From: Ettlia oleoabundans
Lineage: Eukaryota > Chlorophyta > Chlorophyceae > Chlamydomonadales
Reading direction: 5' to 3'
Length of the DNA: 17,790 nucleotides
NCBI GenBank assembly: GCA_019693395.1
Contig: JAAMXP010000926.1
Span: 1-17,790 of the forward strand
Shown here one piece after another: positions 1 through 9,800 of this stretch. The notes under the pieces are model-generated. The model worked only from the letters and a program-made list of their open reading frames with translations, did not search any database and had not been told where the DNA came from. The translations under genes and the position numbers were made by a program. How positions within the stretch are numbered: the stretch's first letter is position 1; each line of letters opens with the position of its first letter.

Positions 1-20
1 CCCACCCACCCATGTCTCAC

Positions 21-2856
21 CGTCAATAAACAGCACGATCTGTCCCTGCGAGTCCTGCACCTCCTTGATCACAGCCTTGAGCCGCTCCTCAAACTCCCCG
101 CGGTACTTGGCACCCGCAATTAGCGCCCCAATGTCCAGAGCTATCAGGGCGCGGCCCTGGAGGGAGGCGGGCACATCCCCCGCCACTATACGCTGCGCTA
201 GGCCCTCAGCCACCGCGGTTTTGCCCACGCCTGGCTCGCCGATGAGCACCGGGTTGTTCTTTGTGCGGCGGGACAGAATCTGGATGCACCGCCGTACCTC
301 ATCGTCCCTGCCAGGAAGACAACGGGAGGGGCGAAAAATAAGGAAGTGTGGGTGCATTGGCCAACTGCCTGCCAGGCGTGTGAGCAAAACCCAGTGGCAG
401 GCTATCTGGAGCTCTCACCATCACCTCCTGCCCCTCTTTCCCAACTGCTTCTGGAGTAGCAACTCAAAATGCAGGGCTAAGCCGGCTGCACAGGCAGCCT
501 TCCCTGCCACCACCCATCCCACCAACGCAATTCAGGCCTCACTTTATAGATCCACCACCGTACATGCTGACTCTACCCCTCACCCAGTCATTACCATCCA
601 CCTAGCCACCCACCTAGCCCCACCACTACTGCCATCACCACCTTGCATAAGCATTTCACCCCACCCATTGCTTCGCTCACCTGCCAATCACTGGGTCCAG
701 CTTCCCCTCTCGTGCCGCCTGTGTGAGGTCCCGACCGTACTTGGCTAGTGCCTCGTACTTGCCCTCGGGGTTCTGATCAGTCACGCTGCAGGGTGGGATA
801 ATGTAAATCAGCAGCACATTCCAGAGGGCATGCAGCAGCACTTGAAAGGATTCAGCTCAGCTCAGCCTGAGCTTAGCCAGGCTTCAAACCAAGCTGACAG
901 GCCGGACCACCCCAATATAAGCACACCAGTCGCACCACATTACTAGCCAACCCACGCCAGGCGTAATTGCAACACACCAAAGATCACAAACCCAGCACAA
1001 CAGTTGCGCTGTGGCTGCACCAGTAAATGTCAACAAGGCCAGAACAACAGGCTCGGACGTGGGTAAGAATGGTGAGCGGCAAACTTACTTTTTTCCGCCT
1101 CTTATCTCCTGTATGACCTCCTCCAGCTGAGCGCGTGTCACCCCCGCCTCCCGCATCAGCTGCTCGCCAAAGCGCGCATCATCAGCCATGGCCAGCACCA
1201 GCTCCTCCACACTCACATACTGGTCCTGCACGGGAGGGTCAGGGGGCGTTTGGGGGAAAGGTGTGGCCCACGTGTGAGTTTGGTTTAAGGTGGTGTTGAG
1301 TGTGGGAGTGTGCACGTGTTTGGCGTGCGTGGTAGCACGGGCAATAGATGGGGTGGGTGACTGGGTGGGTGGGGGAGTGACACAAAATAAAAGACGCACG
1401 GCTGAGAAACAGCAAAATAGTGTGCTGGTGCTGCCTTTTACAGAAGAAGCTATCAAATCTACCGACCGTTCTTCAACCCACCCTTCCCCCTCCCACCTGC
1501 CACTTCTGCTTCAGTTCTTCTGCCTTGTTGACTAGTGCCTCTAGGCTGCGCCCCAGTATCTGCTCGTAGTTGCCGCTCACTTTCGGCTGGCGGCGGATGA
1601 AGGCGTCGGCGCGGTCAAGAAGCTGCGGGGAAGGTGGCAGTATTGGAAGATGATAGTGGTGCCAACAGTACTAGATACGGCACTGAGTGACATTCGCAAT
1701 ACCAAACCAAACCAAACGCAAGAAAGATGCGTTGGCTTCCCCTCACAGTTGACGACACGCTTAAGCACCAGGCAACCGACAGTGCAAGTGCGTTGCATTT
1801 CCACGAGGCCCACCTGCGTTGGGTTTGCCCCCGCCTTTGACAGTATGCGGCGAGCGAGCCCGTTTGGCTGCTCCAGCAGCGCCTTGAACAGATGCTCTGT
1901 CTCCACAATCTGCTGGCTGTAGCTGCGGGCCACTTCGGGCGCGGAGATGATGGCCTCCCACGCCTTCTCTGCAGCAGGGGAAGGGTAGGTAGGCGGGGTA
2001 GGCAGGGCCAGGCCAGTGGAGAATGCGTATGGCAGGCGAGCAGCTGGGACCAGATAAGGGCAAGCAAGCAGCTAGAAGGAGGAAGCCTGCAGATAAGGGG
2101 CTGGGAATCGGAAAAGGGCACAGTAACAAAGCAACTACACAGGAACAGGCAGCGACTGTGGCAAGGTGAGAGTGTGGCGCAAAGCTTGCGGCATACCCCG
2201 CACACCAACTGCATGAAGGCTTTACTGGATGCATGGAGTGCTGGCACATACAAGACTGTGTTGTGTGCACCCACCTGTGAAGTCGTTCTGGCTGATGCGC
2301 TTGCCGCCCGGCCCCGCCGCTTGAGCATACGTGCGCACCTGCTGCCGCTGTAGCTGCGGCCTGCAGGTGCAAAATCAGCAACAACAGCAAAGCCGCGGTC
2401 AGAGGTGACTGAACGAGAACGACTACGTACTTGATTGCACCGGCGGCTTGCCACATAAACGTGGCCTTACAGCTCTTGAGGGAAGTGTGTATGCACGTCC
2501 AACGGCATGCTCCCAGCCTGAGCATGCACAATCAATTGCTGATCCCCGTCCGTTGCAGTTGCTACCTTCCAAAGTTGGTTTTGCTAGGTACACCTATGGA
2601 ATGCTCCGACGGTCAGCACCAGGCACCCTCACCGCCACACCCACCTGGGAAATAGCAGTGCCTGCCTGCTGAAGCCATCGCTTTGCCACAACTTGCTTGC
2701 TGCGACTGCCGCCGCTGGCAGGGTGTGCATCCTGCGGAAGCTGCTGTACGCAGAAAGGTTGCCGACAGCAGACAGGCGCGGCACAGCAGGAGTTGCCGCC
2801 GCGCTGCCGCTGCGGAACGCCGCGCTCAGGCGCGGTGTGGCTGTGCGAGACAGCAT
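21..2856 (-). CDS. ClpB/Hsp100 disaggregase, probably mitochondrial; N-terminal part, cut by the left window edge
   Basis: Hexameric AAA+ chaperone that pulls proteins out of aggregates with Hsp70. Exons, in gene order: 2856-2645, 2360-2275, 1968-1814, 1622-1497, 1225-1089, 785-681, 307-21. All junctions keep phase, giving 369 residues. The ATG at 2856 is the first in frame; upstream in-frame codons are non-ATG. Residues 1-70 are rich in Arg, Ser and Ala with an SSFRRMHT stretch, like a mitochondrial presequence; a plastid location is not excluded. The Clp N-domain starts near residue 93 (ISQNDFTEKAWEAI, then [20 protein letters not shown]). The linker has [19 protein letters not shown] and [18 protein letters not shown]1 shows Walker A GEPGVGKT at 297-304 and pore loop KYRG at 341-344. 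It stops in Walker B (IVLFID), whose Glu codon is split by the intron starting at 20. The rest of NBD1, the middle domain and NBD2 lie outside. Only the organelle assignment is uncertain. Confidence 0.94.
1350..1375 (+). other. G-quadruplex-capable motif in a ClpB intron
   Basis: Five G-runs of three or more bases with short loops (GGGGTGGGTGACTGGGTGGG, then T and GGGGG) lie in the ClpB intron 1226-1496. The G-rich strand is the template strand for ClpB, so the intron RNA is C-rich and only DNA could fold this way. Confidence 0.6.
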
Positions 2857-3392
2857 CGCGAGGGCCCTAAATGACTTGACTGCTTGCCCTGCAAGAAAGG
2901 TCGAAACGAATGAGCCCGGGTTGTCGCCCACACGGTGGAGACCAGCACACACACTTCTAGCAGTGACCTTGGCAGCGGCGGATTTAAGCACTTACGAGCC
3001 AGTTGCATTCCTGGCCGGTGATTGTCCATGAAAAGCGCCAGCGAAGGTGGGCGAAAGGTCTGCGGTGTTTATGCTGGTTATTGCTGACCGGGCGCTGTTC
3101 GACGTCGCCGATTTAGTGAATAACAAAGCTTTAAGTCAATCGTTACGCGAATGCACGATCCACGAAGGCATTTTGCAAAGGAGTGGCCACCACAGCGCTG
3201 GCACCAGCTGGCAGGTTTCTCTCGACACCTCTCGAAACCTCTTATGCTCGTTCGTCGAAATATGTTAGAAACACAAAGGGCTTATACAGGGACAGCATAT
3301 GATACAAGGGCGGGGGTGAGAGCCTTGGGTGCCACCAGCCCCAAGCACTGGTGGTGAGTGATGGACAGACGGTCACAACGCCATGCCCCTGC
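2857..3392. other. Intergenic: ClpB upstream region and GID8 3' end
   Basis: This 536-base gap separates the ClpB start (2856, minus) from the GID8 stop (3393, minus). It must hold the ClpB promoter and 5' leader and the GID8 3' UTR. It looks less GC-rich than the flanking exons. I found no convincing coding exon, tRNA or perfect heat-shock element. Loose GAA/TTC triplets occur at 2895-2910 and 3251-3270 but are not in canonical spacing. Confidence 0.5.
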
Positions 3393-6094
3393 TCAATCAT
3401 CCGCAGGTTCAACCAGCTCTGCTGTGACCAAGTTTTCTATGCGTGGGTAGCTGGACTTTTCGTCTAGCTGCTTCTGCGCCCAAACCAGCAGCTTGAGGAG
3501 GTTGGGCAGCTTAGGCTCCGCCTCCTGCACCCAGCCGTGGGACGGTATCAGTCATACAAGCACCAATTGAGCTGCTCACCTAATCCAAGGGCAAATCTAG
3601 AAGACGCTGAGCACATATATCAATACCATGAGCAAGACAAGAGCACATGACCACAGCTGGGTTATTCCCTTGTTTCCTTGGTTTGAGGGACCACTTGCCT
3701 GCGACTGACTGGCCAGTATGGCTGCATTGAGCTCGCTGGCCGTCTTCTGTCTCTGCGCCACGTCCATCAGCTCGGCCAGCGGGCTGCTGCCCACGTCCTC
3801 AAACACCAACAGAGCCACAGTGCGCTCTGTGGGAACATGAACAGAAGAAAAACGAGCAATGGACGAGAAAGAGGGCAGGATGTAGCCAAGAGCACAAAAC
3901 ACCCCCATCATGTGCTTTGGAGAGGCGCTCATAGGCAACCCGGGCAGGTGGAGTGGGTGGGCAGGTACGGCCTGTTGACAGACTCTTGGAAGCAAGCCGA
4001 ACTAAGGTGCCCTCTGCCCCCTTTGAACACCTGGGCGCAACCAGCCAGCTCCCCTACCTAACTTCTGCTACCCTTCCACCCATTGCCCATACACATACAT
4101 GAGTGAAGTCATACGGTGCACGCCACACACACCCCACCTCACCCACCCACCCACCCTCCTGCACCCACCCAGTTCTTCCAATAGCTCAGGATGCTCCTCC
4201 CCCCGGGGTGCAAGGTACTCCTGCAGGCACAAACACAGACTGGTGGGAAGGTGCAGGCATGATCAGACAAACACAGGGGCAGGGGTGGTGGCACGCTAAG
4301 GTAGGGTGGGTTGGGGGACAGAAACAGAAGTGATGACCAGGATTGAACGGCAGAAACGCATGGCTGATAAGCAAGCACCCGCAACAATCTTCAGCATCTC
4401 AACCTGCTGCCAGCCAGCCAGGCCAGCTGCGCACGCATGCCACCCCCCCACCACTGCTCCCACTACCCACTTGCGCAAATTCCAGCGCCTGCTGCAGCTG
4501 CCCCGCTCGTATCAACTCTATGAGCTGCTGCTGCTGCAGGTGAAAGAACAGGCCCTGCTGCTGTTCCAGAATTTCGGGATCAAGGTCGTTCACACGCTCT
4601 ATTGCCTGCCGTACAGGGAGAGGGAGCAGTACAGGTGGGAGGGGGCGGTACAAGTGGTGGTGCAAGGTGATGCTGCGCTGGGATTCGACGCAACCACAGG
4701 CAGGCGGCAAGTGGACACGCGGCACGGGTTTGCCAGCGTGGAACTAGGTGGATTGTGCAAAGTTACATGATTGTGACAAGTAAGCCCTGCCGGATCAGCC
4801 CAGAAAAGCCTGGCGAGGCTGAACCCTCCACTAGCCCAAACAGGAAGAGGGCCACAAGCAGGGCTAAATACATGAGGCCCAATACCGCGGCAGTGCTACT
4901 GCCGACACTCCCACATATGTGTGTTACCCCAACCCAGCACCCGCCACCGGCATGCAGAGAATTGTCCCTGCCCAACCGTCCCGCAGCTCCCTGCCCGCCC
5001 ATCCATCCACTCCCGGCTTGCCTGCTCCACATTGCCGCCCTGCACCGCCTTGCGTATGTTCATGCGATCTATGATCTGATCCAAGTCCACACCAGGGGCA
5101 GTACCTGACTCCCGCTCAAAAACGCGGGCAGCATCCACATATCCCTGTTGCATAAACAAGGGTCAGCAAGGGTCAGCCATGAACGGGCAGTGAAGACTGC
5201 GGCAGGCAGGCAGGCAGGGGCCGTGATGCAGTGACACAGGCACCATGTGCATTTGAACAGAGGAGCAGAAACAGGAGTAGTGCCGTCCCCACCCAGCACG
5301 GTCAGATATATTCAGGGCAGGAACCCTTGTGCTAATAAACGTGGATCGTTAAAATTTGGCGGCCAACAAAAAGGCGTTGATTTGCATGTCTCACCTCTGT
5401 GACCAGGAAGTTCATCACTATGCGGTTCATATCCTCCTTCTTTATCTTCACATCCCGAAGCTTCCGCTGCCAGTCCTCGCTGCTGATCTGCCGCCTTGTG
5501 TTGGACTGTCGGCAGGCGGGCAGGCGGCAGGAGCGGGGCGGCAAAGTCAGGGAGTGGGCATGCCACAGGCTGGTAGGCAAATGATGCCTTCCTGTGGGCG
5601 TATGGTGCCCTGTAAACAAGCTTCTGTACGTTTGCGTTTGCCAGCTGTGCGTGAGCTGTGGGAGTTGGTAGTGAGCCACTGAGGAACACAAATTGGCTAC
5701 GTTTTCACCAGCAGCTGGATAAGCAGTGTCGATCAGCGACTGTCTCACACAGCCTGTGCAAGCGCCCGATACTGGCTTGCATAGGCAGCCCGACAGCTGC
5801 AGAGCGATGTTTGCTAAAATTTGAGCAAAAGCTGAACAACAGGGCGCCCGCCCGCCTGCCGCTCCCGCTGTCTGCCTGCTGCCCGCTCAGCACGTGGGCA
5901 AAACAAGGACTGACGGCACAAAGTTTGTCCTGCCCGCTCTCGGCGGCAACTATAGCGCTTTGTATGCGCTGCCCGAGAGGGGTGATCGTTTTGGGTGTCG
6001 CGAGAGCGCACTTAGCTCCGCCCGAGTCTGCTGACTTTCCCGAAAACGCCAGGATATCGATCAACGGAGTGTCGCTCACCTCCCCTCTTCCCAT
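3393..6094 (-). CDS. GID8: GID8 (Twa1) subunit of the GID/CTLH E3 ubiquitin ligase, complete
   Basis: Scaffold subunit of the GID/CTLH ligase, joining RanBPM/Gid1 and the RING subunits; in yeast the complex degrades gluconeogenic enzymes. Exons, in gene order: 6094-6080, 5505-5395, 5144-5022, 4605-4471, 4220-4169, 3826-3699, 3524-3393. Every junction keeps frame, giving 231 residues, close to the human protein (about 228). LisH is at about 27-59 (EDMNRIVMNFLVTEGYVDAA), CTLH at about 65-122 (EILEQQQGLFFHLQQQQLIE, then LEFAQ), and CRA from about 122 (EYLAPRGEE, VALLVFEDV, LPNLLKLLVWAQKQLDE). Similarity to plant GID8 is clear throughout. The first exon encodes only MGRGE; it was chosen for its ATG, a strong GTGAGC donor and matching phase 0, and is the least certain part. 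The third and sixth introns begin with GC rather than GT. Confidence 0.92.
3525..3698 (-). other. GC-AG intron of GID8 (last intron)
   Basis: The exon ends in CAG and is followed by GCAAGT, the strong consensus typical of GC donors; the acceptor is TGCAG. Splicing here joins LASQSQ to EAEPKLPNLL, exactly as in plant GID8 proteins. No GT donor gives a family-like join in the required phase 0. If retained, the intron is read for 33 codons to a stop at 3597 and gives a hydrophobic tail. Confidence 0.82.
4606..5021 (-). other. GC-AG intron of GID8 (third intron)
   Basis: The exon ends in CAG followed by GCAAGC; the acceptor is GGCAG. It joins GGNVEQ to AIERVNDLDPEIL, matching the family without gap or insertion. 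The nearest in-frame GT donor would add about 17 residues unlike the family. Confidence is slightly lower than for the other GC donor because the +6 base is C. Confidence 0.75.
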
Positions 6095-6821
6095 GCTGCC
6101 AGGCTGCTGTCTAGGGCTCTGTGTCGTTCCCCGCTGCACCCAATGTAGGTATGCTGTGCATCAACTTGATTTCGCTTCCTGCGCGTGCGACCGATTCATC
6201 CTAGCTGGAAGGTGAGGTAGGCTGGCTTGCCCCACATGGACAGCTTCCCGGCAGGGACAGACTCCATCTCGCGGCGCTGGGTCCCTTGCTACACAGTTAG
6301 CCTGCCTTATTCTAGCCCCCAGCGGGGCTCCTGCTCTTGTGAGCGTCCGCAGGCGCAAAGAGGGTGTTTGGGCTTGAAGCCCCGGCCGGCACCCGCTTGA
6401 GGGCTTTCGCAAGGCTGGCAAAGCTTCAAAATTGGACATCAAGCCCTGGCGCTTGGTGCCCTGCTACGCTGCGTGTCCCCCGCCTCAACGCCCGGCAGCA
6501 GGCTTCAGCTGCAAACAAGTGCGCTCCAGCACATCGTGGCGATGGAAGAACGGCGGGGCGTGCGGGTTCCCCCGGAACTACAGTCTGTGCAGCCCAGGCC
6601 GCTAGAGGTGCGATGCGAGGTGCTGCTAGCCGGCGTCCTGAGGTCCGGGGCGCGCGTAATCCAATTGTCGAAGGACTGCCTTGCGAGACAGCGCCGTGCT
6701 GCGTCCAAGCCAGTCCAGCCACCCAGCCAGAAGCTTCACGGCGGCAGCAGCGACCCTGCCCGGCGCCCTGTATGCCCGCTATGACAAATATCTAAATTTC
6801 AAACCTTCCGCTGCCACTGCC
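6095..6821. promoter_or_regulatory. Divergent promoter region between GID8 (-) and the CBP60-like gene (+)
   Basis: About 727 bases separate the two start codons, so the promoters and 5' leaders of both genes must lie here unless a non-coding exon is elsewhere. I cannot place a TATA box or transcription start. Several plus-strand ATGs precede the CBP60-like start: one at 6542 opens an 80-codon frame ending at 6784, and one at 6772 opens a 7-codon frame ending at 6795. They would be upstream ORFs if transcribed. An AT-rich island at 6783-6806 (AAATATCT, AAATTTC) stands out just before the start codon. Confidence 0.6.
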
Positions 6822-9800
6822 ATGCCCGCGGCGCTCCCTATCCCGCAGGAGTATGCTCGGGCGCGCATTCTGCAGTTTGCGCAAGCCTTTGCAGCAAGGC
6901 TCAACCCCACCGTGGGTCCAGCGGTGGTGCAGCAGGCAGCGATGGAGTGTATAACCACGCTACCGCCTCCAGACTACTCGGGAGTTTCACTGGAGCAGCG
7001 GGACCTGCAGCTGGTGTTCCGACATGATTGCTTGTGAGCTTAACACAGCCGGCTGTTCCTGTGTGGCTGCTATGTGGCTTGCTGGATGTGATTCAGCTGA
7101 GGGAACCTGCCGCAAGGGGAATCGTGTTCAGCTTTCCTCACCTAACTGGCGGGTTGCCGGAAAGTGCCAGCTGCTATCTAACACAGCGCTCTGCCCTGCG
7201 CTTTGTGGCCCAAAGTATTGCTGTGAGGCACCTTGCCCCTCACGCCTCGCTTTGCGACCCCCGGCGCACCCTTAAAAAACACACACACACCTTTCCACCC
7301 TATCACCCCGCCCTCTGCTCCCTCTTCTCCCTGCAGGAGCCTTGGTTGCCTGGATGCTCAGTGCGTGCTGTGTGAGCACAACCCCCACCGCCGCTGCTCC
7401 GTTAACTTCTCCCCCAAGTACCTGGTCAACGACGTGCTCAAGGCCAAGTGTGACGCACCCATTCGCGTGGAGCTCATTGACAGGGGCAGCGGGCAGCCAA
7501 TCTCAGAGGACCTGCCAGACGTGGTGCTGGAGGTGGGTGGCGTGGTGCTGGGTCGATGCTGCCTGACACATGCGGGACGCTCCCCGTTACATGCACCGCA
7601 TGCAGGCCATTGTTATGGCAGCTCTTTTACACTGTTGAGGCTGCAGACATGCCGCTCGAGACACTCTCCCTTACCCTTCTCTCCAGCCTCTTCATTTATT
7701 TCCACTTGTTTCAACTACATTTTCCTGTCGCCCCTGGTGCCTGCCCTATACCCGTGCAGATGTGCGTGCTGGACGGCAATGCGTATGACCAGAAGGTTGT
7801 AGAGGCAGGAGAGGAGCGTGATGACGACTTGGAGGCTTGCGCCCTGCTGCTTAATAACAAGGCGCAGGCGCTGTTGCAGGCGGGGCCAGGTGGGTGTTCA
7901 CGTTATGGCAAGCTGTGCTGCCAAATCGCTGTGCTGCCAAATGTTTGTTGGAAGGCCAGACAGGGATATCGTCTTCCGGCTCTTTTCATCAGTAGCATCC
8001 CCACTTCTTGCCGCTGTTCTTCCACCAATCAGTTGCACAGCAAACGTGTGGCGCACCAGCAGGCCCGTTATGTCCCCGCTGCCCCCGGACTGCTCCTGCC
8101 TTTTTGCACATGCAGGTGCCACCCACAACGCCAACTCCAAGGTCCAGATGAGCCTCAGCAAGGGCGTGGCGGTGCTGCCTGAGTTGCATGTGTCGGGTGA
8201 GACGTGCTGCGCTGTGCCGCGCTGGCCCGGTCGTTCTCCCTCACCGTCTGGGCGACTGACTGGCAAGCGACCCTGCCACACTGCGCCTTGTTGTGTAAAG
8301 TGCTGTCTCGTGATGCAGTGCTGCTCTGTTACAACTTGGCAATGGCTGGCCTCCTGGTTATGAAACCCCATGTTTCGCACCACTCACCCACCCACCCACC
8401 TGCCGCAGATTCCAGCGAGGCGATGCTGTCCGGGCGCAAGCCCCCCTTCCGCCTGCTGGTCAAGGCGGTGCACCTGAGGGGGCAGCCCATCAACATACGG
8501 CACGCCGTCTCGGAGGGCTTTGTGGTGGCCACACGCCGCACACGCACCGCTGGAAAGGTGGGTCCAAAGCGGAGCTTGGGGCCGTCCAGTGCTGCGAGGG
8601 TTGGGGCTGGCGGGCTGGGCGCGGACAGAGGTGGTCCACCCTTTAGGAAGCAACGTTGCTCCGCGCTTGTGCGAGCATGGCTGGTTGGCGGCCTGCTGCC
8701 CCGATCCTTTGTTACATGGGTCACGGTGCCCAAGCTACACCCACACCCACACGCAAGCAGGTGGGAATTCCCCCGTTCACTTTCCTGCGTTGCCTTCTGA
8801 CTTTCGCTTCCGACCCCCCTTCCTTACTCCAACAGGTTGAGATCCCCAACGTGGACGACCACATCAGCAAGCTGGAGCACATGGGGAAGGAAACTGTGAA
8901 GAAGCTGCAGGACCTGCGGGGATCGGCGGCGGGCGCCGGCATTGAGCTCTCTGTGCCAGACAACTGCATCAACAAGGGTGGGTGGTGGGTGGCTGGGTAT
9001 GCTTGTTGGGAGTGTGTGCATATGTGCATGGCTGGGTAAGTGAGCCTGTAAACATTGTATCTTTTTTTGCCTCCAATGTGAATATTTGAACAATAGTAAA
9101 AGAACAATAATCAACCATTAGACACAAGATTTAGCCTTGGTGTCAACCATAGCGTACCCGCAACCCCATCCGCCCACCCATCCACCCCACCCGACGACAC
9201 CCATCCTTTTCCCACCATGCAGTGGGCGAGTTCCGCAAGCTGGCGTTACTGGCGGAAGCCGACGGGCACCTGCGCCAGAAGCTTCAGCAGGTGCTGAAGT
9301 TGAGCAAGGAGAAGTGGGAGGAGGCGCGGGACCACGCCATGCGGGCTGTGGTCGCAGACAACCGCATGCGCATCTGGTGAGGCGGCCGAGCGCATCAGGG
9401 CTGACACGTCTCCATACTTGCAGCTAAGCGTCTGCCTAAAGAGAGCTATGCTGCATTACTGTGGTTGAGGGGCCGTGCAAGAATGCCCTGTTGCATACCA
9501 GTTCATGCGCGTGCTGACTGGTACAAGCAGCTGGTCATGTAACTGGCCCTTTGATTGCGCTCTGTACAGCCTCATCACTGCACTGCCCGTACTGCCTGTA
9601 CTCCCTGCAGGTATGCGGACAAGGCCAACATGGAGGTGGGGCTGCTCTTCACCTGCCGCCTGGGTGATGTGGACCTGGACAGGCCCGTGGGTGAGTGACA
9701 CGCCCCCCTCCTGTACTGACACAGCATAGAAAGCGGGAGAGATGTGTTTGTGCTTGTAATTCCTCGGTCAAGATTGGTAAATTGGCACTTTCTTACCAGT

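Noticed and set aside
65..748. 227-codon plus-strand open frame opposite ClpB
   Set aside because: It is antisense to ClpB exons whose protein matches the family residue by residue; its own product is low complexity.
1615..2531. Long minus-strand open frames (279 and 256 codons) over the ClpB N-domain
   Set aside because: They run through introns in the wrong frame; the spliced ClpB exons explain the region.
2857..2991. Upstream extension of ClpB from 2991
   Set aside because: The frame is open but begins with GTG; the first ATG is at 2856 and already starts a good targeting sequence.
2895..3270. Heat-shock elements upstream of ClpB
   Set aside because: GAA and TTC triplets occur, but none in the alternating GAA-nn-TTC spacing needed for a supported call.
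5201..5216. (GGCA)n run as a possible functional element
   Set aside because: Short intronic slippage repeats of this kind recur across the window; nothing sets this one apart.
5332..5748. Unspliced N-terminal extension of GID8
   Set aside because: The frame is open through the intron but has no ATG (it begins with GTG), and the added sequence is unlike GID8. The MGRGE exon at 6094-6080 fits better.
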